DNA from: Acinetobacter sp. HR7
Lineage (GTDB): Bacteria; Pseudomonadota; Gammaproteobacteria; Pseudomonadales; Moraxellaceae
DNA length: 37,190 nt
NCBI RefSeq assembly: GCF_000773685.1
Contig: NZ_JPQO01000029.1
Location: 1-37,190 of the forward strand
Direction of reading: 5' to 3'
Shown here in pieces: positions 1 to 7,955 of the stretch. Both the position numbers and the translations under genes were made by a program. The notes below the pieces were generated by a model. That model ran no database searches. It worked only from the letters and a program-made list of their open reading frames with translations, and was not told where the DNA came from. Each line of letters starts with the position of its first letter. Within the stretch, counting starts at the first letter, position 1.

Positions 1-399
1 TCAAAGTTCTGTTGCCTTAGCCTGTATATTTTTATGGCTACCTTTATAGGGTTAATTATGAACAGTAAGTGTCAACAGACCCTAATTATCAGTTAAATAT
101 AAATTAAATTTCATTGCTGCATAAAATATATAACCCGGGTTCTACATCCTGTAAAACCCGGGCTAATGAGGTTGTGCTTTCAATGTTGTTATTCTTGCTC
201 TTATTGTGATTTCCCTGTCATCATCATGTCCATGATGTCTTCATTCAGCTTCGTCTTCCTTATGAGAAATTCCCTTCTCGACTCCCTGTGCTGATGTGAT
301 CAGAATACTGAAAATTCCCAAGCATGAATATTCGCTATCAACCGCAATCTACGTAAGCAATTTCGTACACTTTTCCGATAAATCCATCACAATTTTGAG
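1..399. other. Intergenic region downstream of the EEP-family gene
   Basis: No convincing gene is visible in the first 399 bases. The stretch holds one GC-rich hairpin (134-162, listed separately) and AT-rich sequence. A 33-codon stop-free stretch on the minus strand (201-299) lacks a start codon and is not called. The window begins here, so an upstream neighbour may lie just outside. Confidence 0.6.
134..162 (-). terminator. Candidate hairpin terminator after the EEP-family gene
   Basis: Arms CCCGGGTT (134-141) and AACCCGGG (155-162) are perfect complements, and TAC/GTA continues the stem after one mismatch, leaving a five-base loop. Read on the minus strand, the hairpin is followed by T-rich sequence, so it may end the minus-strand gene at 400-1515. 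It lies about 240 bases beyond that stop codon, so the assignment is uncertain. Confidence 0.4.
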
Positions 400-1515
400 C
401 TATTTTTTATAAGCTTGAGCCAGTTCATCGGTCACGATCTTTTCTTCTTTTTCTGCCTTTTCAATACCTTCCTGTATTGCTTCCTGGGCCTCCTGTTCAT
501 CTGCATCCGTCTGCTCAAGTTCCTCCTGCACCTGGTCAAAGACACGTCCAGTTTGCAGTACCACATAAACTGGAAAATGATCAGAGCCAACATGTGGGAG
601 ACGTTCCATGTGTACTAAGGCGAAATCGGTGCTATGAAACACATGGTCGAGCGACCAGCGGAAGAACGGATAATCGGCATGAAAGGTATTCACATAGCGC
701 CGCCCAACTCGGGGATCGAGCAAGCCACTGATGCGCTGAAACAAACGTGTGGTCCGTGACCAGGCCACATCATTCAAGTCACCCATGACGATACAGCTTT
801 CATCCAGATCCTTGATCTGATCCCCTACCATCAGTAGTTCAGCATCACGTAGCTTGGAGTCTTCAGCTTCCGTCGGACTCGGTGGCTTGGGGTGCAGACA
901 GTACAGCTGCACCGAATGTCCTGAACGTAACGTCACCGTGGTATGAATCGAAGGAATTTCATCACTGAGGATAAACTTGATTTCGGTGTTGCTGAGTTTC
1001 AGCTTGCTATATAAATGCATCCCGTACAGGTTTTCGAGCGGTACAGCGACCCTATAAGGATAATCCGGCTCAATAACTGACAGTTGTTTTTGCCATTCTT
1101 TGTTGGTTTCTAGGGTCAGTAGCAGATCTGGTTGCAATTTCTGGACTTGATCAATCAGCAGATGGTATTTCTGGTTGGTCATCAGCACATTGGAAACTAA
1201 CAAGGATATTTGTCTATTCGAATCCAGTTGTTCTTTTCGGACATGCTTGACCTGTTTCTTCCAGATAAAGGTATAAGGTAGCACCATCTTCAGCTGATAA
1301 GCCTGTGCAGCTAGTAGTCCAACAAAAATAATCTGGTCAACAATGGTCCAGGGATGTTCCCAGAAAATATATAGAGCCAGCGCTATAAATCCGATCATCA
1401 GAATTTGCAGTCTGGGAAAATCGGCGCCGCGAATCCACCATTCATCACGGGGAATCAGGGACCAGAAACTGAGCCAGATGACCAGTACTGCCAATAGCTG
1501 AATAAACAAAATCAT
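400..1515 (-). CDS. Endonuclease/exonuclease/phosphatase (EEP) family membrane protein
   Basis: A 371-residue protein. The first 90 residues hold two or three hydrophobic segments (MILFIQLLAVLVIWLSF at the very start, then LQILMIGFIALALYIF), which should anchor it in the inner membrane. The rest has the DNase I-like EEP fold: the metal/catalytic motif GDLND near residue 245 and the C-terminal SDHFPV, whose Asp-His pair is typical of the active site. The last 40 residues are strongly acidic and rich in Glu and Gln, probably a coiled or disordered tail. EEP enzymes cut phosphodiester or phosphomonoester bonds in DNA, RNA, lipids or inositol phosphates; the substrate here cannot be read from sequence. 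It stands alone, divergent from asd, and the ATG at 1513-1515 has a weak GAG-type ribosome site. Confidence 0.8.
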   Translation of the reverse strand: MILFIQLLAVLVIWLSFWSLIPRDEWWIRGADFPRLQILMIGFIALALYIFWEHPWTIVDQIIFVGLLAAQAYQLKMVLPYTFIWKKQVKHVRKEQLDSNRQISLLVSNVLMTNQKYHLLIDQVQKLQPDLLLTLETNKEWQKQLSVIEPDYPYRVAVPLENLYGMHLYSKLKLSNTEIKFILSDEIPSIHTTVTLRSGHSVQLYCLHPKPPSPTEAEDSKLRDAELLMVGDQIKDLDESCIVMGDLNDVAWSRTTRLFQRISGLLDPRVGRRYVNTFHADYPFFRWSLDHVFHSTDFALVHMERLPHVGSDHFPVYVVLQTGRVFDQVQEELEQTDADEQEAQEAIQEGIEKAEKEEKIVTDELAQAYKK

Positions 1516-1633
1516 AAAGTGGCTCTTTGCTATGTCATTATTTTTTCTGAAAGAAAATCATCGTTATCAATTTTTTATGTATCATAAACAAGATATTTCG
1601 CTCAATAATATTGATGTTTCGATTGTGTAGCTA

Positions 1634-1661
1634 TTGCAGTTGATTGCCTTTTTGGTACACT
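1634..1661 (+). promoter_or_regulatory. Probable sigma-70 promoter of asd
   Basis: TTGCAG (1634-1639) and TACACT (1656-1661) are separated by 16 bases and sit about 40 bases before the asd start codon. The hexamers match 4 of 6 consensus positions each. This is inferred from sequence alone. Confidence 0.45.
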
Positions 1662-1702
1662 CGAACCCCCTTTAATTTTTTAACGCACCGAGGCAAAGTG
1701 AC

Positions 1703-2821
1703 ATGAAAGTAGGTCTGGTCGGTTGGCGCGGGATGGTTGGTTCCGTCCTTATGCAACGTATGGTTGAAGAGAATGATTTTGCTCATTTTGAGCCATTCTA
1801 TTTCTCTACCAGTAATGCGGGTGGCAAAGCACCTGCGTTTGGTGGAAAGACTGCCCCAGCACTTATGGATGCAACAGACATTAACAGTCTGAAGCAAATG
1901 GATGTCATTATTACCTGCCAAGGTGGTGACTATACCACTGCAGTTTTCCCTAAACTGAAAGCTGAAGGCTGGGATGGCTACTGGATTGATGCTGCATCTA
2001 CCCTACGTATGGACGATGAAGCGATCATCGTGCTGGATCCAGTCAACCTGAACGTGATCAAAGACGGGCTGGTAAAAGGCACCAAAACTTTCGTGGGTGG
2101 TAACTGTACCGTTTCCCTGATGCTGATGGGTCTGGGTTCATTGTTCCAGAATAATCTGGTGGAATGGGCGACTTCCATGACTTATCAGGCAGCGTCTGGT
2201 GCCGGTGCACAGAACATGCGTGAGCTGATCACTGGCATGGGCTACCTGTATAACAACACCAAAGACCTACTGGATGACCCTAAATCTCCAATTCTGGAAA
2301 TCGATTCTAAAATCGCTGCGCTGCAACGTGGAGAAGGCTTCCCTTCTGAACACTTTGGTGTACCACTCGCTGGCTCGCTGATCCCTTATATCGACAAGCA
2401 ATTAGAAAGCGGTCAGTCTAAAGAAGAATGGAAAGGTCAGGTTGAAACCAACAAGATCTTAGGTAATTCTCAGATTGTTCCGATTGATGGCCACTGTGTA
2501 CGTATCGGTGCTATGCGCTGCCACTCTCAGGCAATCACTCTAAAACTGAAACGTGACGTACCATTGAATGAAATCGAAGATATGATCCGTCAGTCTAGCC
2601 AATGGGCGAAAGTGGTACCAAATACCCGCGAAGCATCCATGACTGACCTGACTCCTGTTGCAGTGACTGGTACTTTGACTGTTCCAGTTGGTCGTCTACG
2701 TAAAATGAACATGGGTAAAGAATACCTGGGTGCATTCACTGTTGGGGACCAATTACTTTGGGGTGCAGCTGAACCACTACGTCGTATGTTACGCATCCTG
2801 ATTGATTACAAAAATGCTTAA
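1703..2821 (+). CDS. asd: Aspartate-semialdehyde dehydrogenase
   Basis: 372 residues, normal length for the gammaproteobacterial enzyme. It reduces L-aspartyl-4-phosphate to L-aspartate-4-semialdehyde with NADPH in the cytoplasm, the branch step to lysine/diaminopimelate, threonine, methionine and isoleucine. The nucleotide-binding glycine motif GWRGMVGS is at residues 7-14. The active-site cysteine lies in GGNCTVSLM near residue 135, and [14 protein letters not shown] near residue 265 is the conserved substrate-binding region. The ATG at 1703 is preceded by GAGG at 1690-1693. It has its own promoter and a strong terminator, so it appears monocistronic. In Pseudomonas asd also sits next to fimV and truA, as here. 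Confidence 0.97.
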   Translation: MKVGLVGWRGMVGSVLMQRMVEENDFAHFEPFYFSTSNAGGKAPAFGGKTAPALMDATDINSLKQMDVIITCQGGDYTTAVFPKLKAEGWDGYWIDAASTLRMDDEAIIVLDPVNLNVIKDGLVKGTKTFVGGNCTVSLMLMGLGSLFQNNLVEWATSMTYQAASGAGAQNMRELITGMGYLYNNTKDLLDDPKSPILEIDSKIAALQRGEGFPSEHFGVPLAGSLIPYIDKQLESGQSKEEWKGQVETNKILGNSQIVPIDGHCVRIGAMRCHSQAITLKLKRDVPLNEIEDMIRQSSQWAKVVPNTREASMTDLTPVAVTGTLTVPVGRLRKMNMGKEYLGAFTVGDQLLWGAAEPLRRMLRILIDYKNA

Positions 2822-2843
2822 TTAAGCATCTTGTAGTCAAACT

Positions 2844-2873
2844 AAAAGCCGATCTTTATTGATCGGCTTTTTT
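2844..2873 (+). terminator. Intrinsic terminator of asd
   Basis: Perfect 11-bp stem AAAAGCCGATC / GATCGGCTTTT with a six-base loop, ending in a run of T, 23 bases after the asd stop codon. Confidence 0.9.
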
Positions 2874-2965
2874 GTGTCAGTATCATGAAAATAGTTAAAC
2901 AAACATAGACATCCTCATCGATTCATATTGGCCTAATATGAACGATGCCTGAGCCTAGAATTAAG

Positions 2966-4588
2966 ATGACTGTATATAACAAATTTAAAATTACGATTTT
3001 AGCGATCATGATTGCACAGCCTGCTTTTGCAATCACGGTTGAGCCCGTTCAGGTTCAATCGGCCCCTGGGGAACTCCTCTATGCGGAAATCAATTTCCGT
3101 CAGGCAGACATCAATATACCGATTGAAGTCAGCCTAGCCACACCTGAAGATTTACTGTCGATGGGGACGACCCATCAGCCACCGGGACACCTGAACTTTT
3201 TCACCCGTCGTAGCAGTAATGGGACTGGTGTGATTACCATCACCTCCTCCCGACCTATTACCGATCGTGACCTCAATTTTGTAGTTAAGATCAAACAAGG
3301 TAATGCTGCACGCTTACAGCATGTTAAAACTTCTCTCAGACCTAAAACTGATCTACTGAAAGCTGCTCTAGGCGCGAATGAGCGTCCATTAACCCCAGTT
3401 GTCGTAGTGAATGAAAAAGAAATTGATCTGAATCTACCTGTCAGTACCCAATATCAAGTTTCAAATAATAGCAAGACCGTAGAGAAACCATTGGCTGTGC
3501 AACGTCAGTCACCACCGCCACTGTCTCTAAGTTCAATCCCACAAAAAATTACTGCAGCACCCGTCACTGCTGAAAAACCGCTTAACATAAGTCCGCAAAA
3601 AGCACCAACAACTGTAGCACCGCTGTCTGTAGCTCAACCTGCCCCGACAGCAGCTTTTGTAGCAGCACCAGTAACTCCAGCACCTCAAGTCTCAGTAGCA
3701 CCATCTCTACCGGTTAAACCAGCAGATAAAATGATGGCACAAGCTGAGACTGCAGCTACTGCACAAGCTGCCCCGAAAACAGTTACTGAAACACAAGCTC
3801 CTACAGCGACGCCAACTAAAGCTGAGATACCGGCACCAACTGCTCAAAGTACTACTACAAAACCAGCAGCAACTCAACTCGCTGTTGCGCCGCAAAGCCA
3901 ATCTAGTGATCCGCTGGTGAAGAAGTATCAAGAGCAACTGGCAGCGGCCAAGCAAGAGATGCTATCTACAAAACCTGCGCAGGCTGAAACGCCTATGCAT
4001 CAGGCAAAACCAGCGACTCCACGCCCTGTAGCCAGCCCTTCTACAGCAAAAGCCACTTATGTGGTGCAATCGAATGAGTCACTTTGGAAAATTGCGGCAC
4101 GCATCGCCCAGCAACAAAATCGTGGCGTTGGCGAAGTGATGCAGCAAATCAAGAAAAATAATGAACATGCCTTTATTGGGGGTGATGCCAACCGTTTGCG
4201 TCGAGGTGCAGCATTGAATCTGGATACTACACTAGCACAAAAACAGCCTGTAAAAGTGAATGCAGCAGAACTTGCGCAGGCCCAAGCTAAACCAAAGGGT
4301 CCGACTAAATATCGCCTCAATCAAGCCGAAATGAGCCTGATTGCTGAGAACCAGAAAGAATCTACACAGCTTTCTGCTAATCAGAACACAGTTGACCGTA
4401 AAACTTCGAAAGAATTGTCATTAAAAGTTATGACAGCTCGGGAAAAAACCGTTAAATTACAGAGAAACGTAACTGAATTAGAATTGGCACTCAATCAAAA
4501 GGATCAGAAAATTCAATTATTAAATGCTCGCCTGGCCCAGCTGCAACAACAGCTCAAAGCACATCAGGCAGCGAAAAAAGCCAATTAA
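2966..4588 (+). CDS. fimV: FimV-like periplasmic LysM protein (N-terminal half of FimV)
   Basis: 540 residues from the ATG at 2966. That start gives a classical signal peptide (KFKITILAIMIAQPAFA, cleavage after AFA); an ATG at 2945 would add seven residues. The mature start (ITVEPVQVQSAPGELLYAEINF region) matches the conserved FimV N-terminal domain. A long Pro/Ala/Thr linker follows, then a LysM peptidoglycan-binding domain near residues 363-418 and a C-terminal coiled coil near 455-535. FimV proteins organise the cell pole and type IV pilus assembly. Usual FimV continues through a membrane helix into a cytoplasmic TPR domain; here the protein stops at TAA 4586-4588 before the helix, and the missing part is the next gene in the same frame. 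This half should be secreted and held by peptidoglycan and coiled-coil contacts. Confidence 0.8.
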   Translation: MTVYNKFKITILAIMIAQPAFAITVEPVQVQSAPGELLYAEINFRQADINIPIEVSLATPEDLLSMGTTHQPPGHLNFFTRRSSNGTGVITITSSRPITDRDLNFVVKIKQGNAARLQHVKTSLRPKTDLLKAALGANERPLTPVVVVNEKEIDLNLPVSTQYQVSNNSKTVEKPLAVQRQSPPPLSLSSIPQKITAAPVTAEKPLNISPQKAPTTVAPLSVAQPAPTAAFVAAPVTPAPQVSVAPSLPVKPADKMMAQAETAATAQAAPKTVTETQAPTATPTKAEIPAPTAQSTTTKPAATQLAVAPQSQSSDPLVKKYQEQLAAAKQEMLSTKPAQAETPMHQAKPATPRPVASPSTAKATYVVQSNESLWKIAARIAQQQNRGVGEVMQQIKKNNEHAFIGGDANRLRRGAALNLDTTLAQKQPVKVNAAELAQAQAKPKGPTKYRLNQAEMSLIAENQKESTQLSANQNTVDRKTSKELSLKVMTAREKTVKLQRNVTELELALNQKDQKIQLLNARLAQLQQQLKAHQAAKKAN

Positions 4589-4660
4589 CTAGTCGTTACA
4601 GAAATTGATTTACAGGGATGAGTGGATATATGGAGCACTCTATCTCCAAGGGGTATTAAC

Positions 4661-6037
4661 ATGCTGATTTATGTGATTCCATTAATTCTTTTGATCGTCG
4701 TTTTGCTGGTGGTCAAAAAACGTCAGGATGCTCAAGGGTCAGATAAACCCAAAGCAACTGCGGCAAAAAGCAAAAAAACTGCAAGTTCAGCACGTACTAC
4801 TCCGCCGAAAACCCGCGTGGTTGAAGAAGTCGCGCCAAAACCACAGGAAGTGGTTCCACTCTCTGCAGATCTACGCAAGAAAATTGAGCGCCTGATCTCT
4901 GAAGCAAATTTCTTTGCGGCAGAAGCACAAATCAACCAGGCGCTTAAAAAAGATAATCGTCAGCATGAACTCTATTTATTGCTCCTTGATATTCATATCC
5001 AGCAAAAAGATGAGTTTGCGATTTCCCAGTTGCTCAATCATGTTCGCTCATTGGGCCTAGATGAAATCCTTGCTCAGGCTGAAGCAAAAAAAGAAGCGTT
5101 TGAAAAATCGCTTACACTTAAAGATGATGTCATTGATTTCCCGAGTGCTCAACCAAGCTCAACTACTCCTTCTACTGAAGTTCCGCCAGCGAGCAATACT
5201 ACAGCATTTGAAGAACTATCACCTACTCATACACCAAGCAGTGACTTAAGTTTCGATGAACTTCAGCTAGAAAGCCAAACGCAAAAACCAGTTGTTGAAC
5301 CAGCCCCAGTTCAAAATGAAATCCAGCCACTGGAATTTAATTTTGAGCCAACGCTGACTTCATCTACCAAGGAAGCAAAAGAAGAACAGCCTGCATCAAC
5401 AGGTTTAGAGTTTAATTTTTCTGAAACTCCAGCAGCATCAGAGCCTGCTCCTGTTGCAGCACCTGAACCAACAGCTCCAACACTAGACTTTAGCTTTGAT
5501 CTGGATACAGCAGAAAAAACTGAAGTTGAACCTGCTGCACCGGCAATGGAGTTTAATCTTGATCTGGGAACTACAGAACAGGCTGAACCAGCTCCAGTAT
5601 CTGAAGCAGTTGAACCACTTGATTTCTCCTTTACTATTGATAGTAATATCGCCACACAAACTCCAGAAGCAGCCTCTGCTGCTCCAGCGTTTGATTTATC
5701 AAGTTTAACTACAGCAGAATCAGCAACGACACCGGCTGAAATTGCAACACCAGAATTCAAACTGGATACAGCGCCAGAAAAACCAGCAAGTTCTGCAATC
5801 AGCTTTGATATTCCTTCTGCTCCAACTGCTTCAGCCAACCAGGATGATCCGCTGGTTCAATCTTTCCCCGAATTAAGCGAAGTTGATGAGATCGTACTGA
5901 ATCTTGATCTGGCCCAGCAGTATATTCAATTAGGCGCTTACGATGCTGCCCGTGAAATCCTGGCAGAAAAAGAAGTGGATTACACCCCTCAGCAACGTAC
6001 CCAAGTCGATCAGTTACTGAATCAAATCGCTTCCTAA
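4661..6037 (+). CDS. FimV-like membrane/cytoplasmic protein (C-terminal half of FimV)
   Basis: 458 residues from the ATG at 4661, chosen because AAGGGG lies seven bases upstream; a GTG at 4622 in frame is less likely. It opens with one transmembrane helix (MLIYVIPLILLIVVLLVV) followed by KKR, so the bulk should be cytoplasmic. Residues about 70-133 form a helical TPR-like domain. A 270-residue acidic, Pro/Ala-rich linker follows, carrying five copies of a short [LM][DE]F[NS][FL] motif. Residues about 407-458 (VDEIVLNLDLAQQYIQLGAYDAAREIL region) match the FimV C-terminal domain. Gene 1 and gene 2 share one reading frame, 72 bases apart, with no terminator between, so they are probably co-transcribed. 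Expected role: polar assembly and type IV pilus or cyclic-AMP signalling. Confidence 0.78.
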   Translation: MLIYVIPLILLIVVLLVVKKRQDAQGSDKPKATAAKSKKTASSARTTPPKTRVVEEVAPKPQEVVPLSADLRKKIERLISEANFFAAEAQINQALKKDNRQHELYLLLLDIHIQQKDEFAISQLLNHVRSLGLDEILAQAEAKKEAFEKSLTLKDDVIDFPSAQPSSTTPSTEVPPASNTTAFEELSPTHTPSSDLSFDELQLESQTQKPVVEPAPVQNEIQPLEFNFEPTLTSSTKEAKEEQPASTGLEFNFSETPAASEPAPVAAPEPTAPTLDFSFDLDTAEKTEVEPAAPAMEFNLDLGTTEQAEPAPVSEAVEPLDFSFTIDSNIATQTPEAASAAPAFDLSSLTTAESATTPAEIATPEFKLDTAPEKPASSAISFDIPSAPTASANQDDPLVQSFPELSEVDEIVLNLDLAQQYIQLGAYDAAREILAEKEVDYTPQQRTQVDQLLNQIAS

Positions 6038-6055
6038 GCAAATTCGTTTTACACT

Positions 6056-6083
6056 AAAGCAGTCACGTTTGGCTGCTTTTTTT
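6056..6083 (+). terminator. Intrinsic terminator after the fimV pair
   Basis: Nine-pair stem AAAGCAGTC / GGCTGCTTT (one T-G wobble) with a six-base loop and seven T. The final T touches the first ATG of the asparaginase gene (6084). Confidence 0.8.
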
Positions 6084-7052
6084 ATGATGAAAAACATTGC
6101 ACTGATCTATATGGGCGGAACCTTTGGATGCGTTGGCGATCCACTCGCCCCCATGCCTGCCGAATTATTTTTTTCAAAATTAAAAGAACTTTTACAGCAA
6201 GATATTCATCCGGTGGAATGCTTCTGTGCACCAGCAATCAAGGACAGTAGTGCCTGCACAGCACAAGACTGGCTAGCTTTAATTCAGCAGATTCAGCAAC
6301 TACAAACGAAGGGTTACCAGCGCTTTGTCATTATCCATGGCACAGATACTATGAGTTATGCCAGTGCAGTACTGGCACATTTTCTGGGACAGTCTGCCCA
6401 TGTGGTACTGACAGGTAGCCAATATCCTCTATTAAATGCTACTGGCAACAAACCACGGGAATTTAGTGATGCTTTAGAAAACCTGTGCTTTGCCCTAGAT
6501 TCAGCACTTCAGGTCGAAAAAGGTGTTTATCTGGCCTTTAACCTGGAACTGGTACATGGCAGAACGGCCTTAAAACAACATACCACTGAGCTAAAAGCTT
6601 TTGCTGGTGTAGATGCCTCTGTGAAAATACCACCTCAACCTGAAGCATATACTGTACAGGCACAGGATTTAACTAAAGCTGCACAATTTAACTGTATCAG
6701 CCTCATGATGCAGCCGATTGAGCTGGAGCAACAATGGTATAACCTCAAACAATTATTAGCAGCACCACCGCATTTTCTGATTCTGCAAGGCTTCGGCACA
6801 GGCAACCTTGCTGTAAATCCGGAAATCGTCCAACTTTTTGATCAGTTTTATGCAGTGGGTTGTGCACTGGTGCTGACGACTCAGGTACCTTTTGGGGCTA
6901 CAGATCAGCGTTATGCCATTGCCGACTGGGTACAAAACTCCAAGATTTTGCTCAATGATGGCTATGGTCATGCCGATCTTTATGCAAAAGCACTAAAAAT
7001 GTATTTACAATACGACAGCATAGAACAATGGCACCGTCATTGGTACGATTAG
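6084..7052 (+). CDS. Asparaginase family protein (type I-like)
   Basis: 322 residues. The family hydrolyses L-asparagine to aspartate and ammonia. The first catalytic threonine is in MGGTFG (Thr13), the second set in HGTDTM near residues 85-90, then TGSQYP, and the lysine region GRTALKQHTTELKAF corresponds to the conserved lysine/threonine segment of asparaginases. No signal peptide is present, so it is cytoplasmic. Start codon choice is difficult: tandem ATGs at 6084 and 6087 directly follow a terminator T-run and no Shine-Dalgarno is visible; an in-frame TTG at 6069 lies inside the terminator loop. It ends 18 bases before truA, so both are likely one unit. Substrate could be asparagine or a related amide. 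Confidence 0.85.
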   Translation: MMKNIALIYMGGTFGCVGDPLAPMPAELFFSKLKELLQQDIHPVECFCAPAIKDSSACTAQDWLALIQQIQQLQTKGYQRFVIIHGTDTMSYASAVLAHFLGQSAHVVLTGSQYPLLNATGNKPREFSDALENLCFALDSALQVEKGVYLAFNLELVHGRTALKQHTTELKAFAGVDASVKIPPQPEAYTVQAQDLTKAAQFNCISLMMQPIELEQQWYNLKQLLAAPPHFLILQGFGTGNLAVNPEIVQLFDQFYAVGCALVLTTQVPFGATDQRYAIADWVQNSKILLNDGYGHADLYAKALKMYLQYDSIEQWHRHWYD

Positions 7053-7070
7053 TTGAATCTTGAGGTTAGT

Positions 7071-7868
7071 ATGCAGCGTTTTGCGGTCGGTATTGAGTTT
7101 AGTGGAGCACACTACAGAGGTTGGCAAACCCAGCAGCCCGGCGTCGCAAGCGTACAGGAAACCATTGAGAAAGTACTGTCTAAAGTTGCCAATGAGCCGA
7201 TCATCCTGCATGGTGCCGGTCGTACCGATGCCGGTGTCCATGCCACCAATATGGTCGCGCATTTCGATACCGAAGCAATCCGTTCCGAATATGGCTGGCT
7301 GCGTGGTTGCAATAGCCAGTTGCCCAAAGACATTTCTATCCAATGGATTCAGGAAATGGACATGGATTTCCATGCTCGCTTCAAAGCTAATGCTCGCCGC
7401 TATCGCTATGTGGTATATAACCATCCCGTCCGTTCTGCCCTGCTGCATAAGCAGGTGACGCATATCTACTATGAGCTAGATGTCGACAAGATGATTCAGG
7501 CAGCGAGCAAGTTTGAGGGCACCCATAACTTTGAAAGCTTCCGTGCCGCAGCCTGTCAGTCCAATCAGCCAGTGCGTCATGTACACCATTGTCGCCTGAT
7601 CCGTCATGGCAATTATCTGGTTCTGGATATTCAGGCCGATGGCTTCCTGCATCACATGGTACGTAACATCATGGGCTGTCTGCTGGAGATTGGTCAGGGC
7701 ATGTATGAGATTGACCATATTGACGAGATTTTTGCTGCAGAAGACCGTAAAGCAGCAGGAATCACCGCCCCACCCGATGGCCTGTATTTCATTCAGGCGC
7801 ATTATCCTAAGCAGTTTAAATTGCCAAAAGTACCCTTAGGACCGCACTGGTTAAATATGCCGGAATAA
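7071..7868 (+). CDS. truA: tRNA pseudouridine(38-40) synthase
   Basis: 265 residues. TruA isomerises uridine to pseudouridine at positions 38, 39 and 40 of the anticodon stem-loop of many tRNAs. The catalytic aspartate is Asp53 in GAGRTDAGVHA; the N-terminal RFAVGIEFSGAHYRGWQ and the C-terminal HHMVRNIMGCLLEIG blocks are diagnostic. ATG 7071 is chosen because GAGG (7062-7065) is five bases upstream; an in-frame TTG at 7053 lacks such a site. The gene lies 18 bases after the asparaginase stop. Order fimV-truA is shared with Pseudomonas. A palindromic repeat follows directly and may act as its terminator. Confidence 0.97.
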   Translation: MQRFAVGIEFSGAHYRGWQTQQPGVASVQETIEKVLSKVANEPIILHGAGRTDAGVHATNMVAHFDTEAIRSEYGWLRGCNSQLPKDISIQWIQEMDMDFHARFKANARRYRYVVYNHPVRSALLHKQVTHIYYELDVDKMIQAASKFEGTHNFESFRAAACQSNQPVRHVHHCRLIRHGNYLVLDIQADGFLHHMVRNIMGCLLEIGQGMYEIDHIDEIFAAEDRKAAGITAPPDGLYFIQAHYPKQFKLPKVPLGPHWLNMPE

Positions 7869-7889
7869 ATTCATTCCCTTTTTTATTCA

Positions 7890-7954
7890 CCTCCCCTAGC
7901 CCCTCCTGCAAGGAGGGGAACTTCCTCCTTTTTTCAAAGGAAGGTTAGGAGGGA
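7890..7954. repeat. REP-like GC-rich palindromic element
   Basis: An unusual C/G-tract element between two converging genes. It contains the perfect hairpin CCCCTCCT-GCA-AGGAGGGG (7900-7918), then a weaker hairpin of CCTTT / AAAGG type (7928-7940), and the outer edges (CTCCCCTAGCCCC and GGTTAGGAGGG) are imperfect inverted repeats of each other. The base composition contrasts sharply with the AT-rich surroundings. I recall similar tandem-hairpin intergenic repeats from Acinetobacter and other proteobacteria, but copy number cannot be checked here. Confidence 0.6.
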
Positions 7955-7955
7955 T

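Noticed and set aside
201..299. Minus-strand stop-free stretch reading like a charged protein C terminus (ends MMMTGKSQ)
   Set aside because: It has no start codon after the upstream stop at 300-302, no ribosome site and no recognised family. It could be a remnant, but nothing supports this.
4586..4621. Stop-codon readthrough joining the two FimV halves
   Set aside because: Two stops (TAA and TGA) would have to be passed and a good ribosome site precedes the second gene, so separate translation is simpler.
5311..5838. Long minus-strand open frame opposite the FimV C-terminal gene
   Set aside because: It is the antisense of an Ala/Pro/Glu-rich linker and shows only repetitive Ser/Ala/Gly composition with no domain; the plus-strand gene explains the region.
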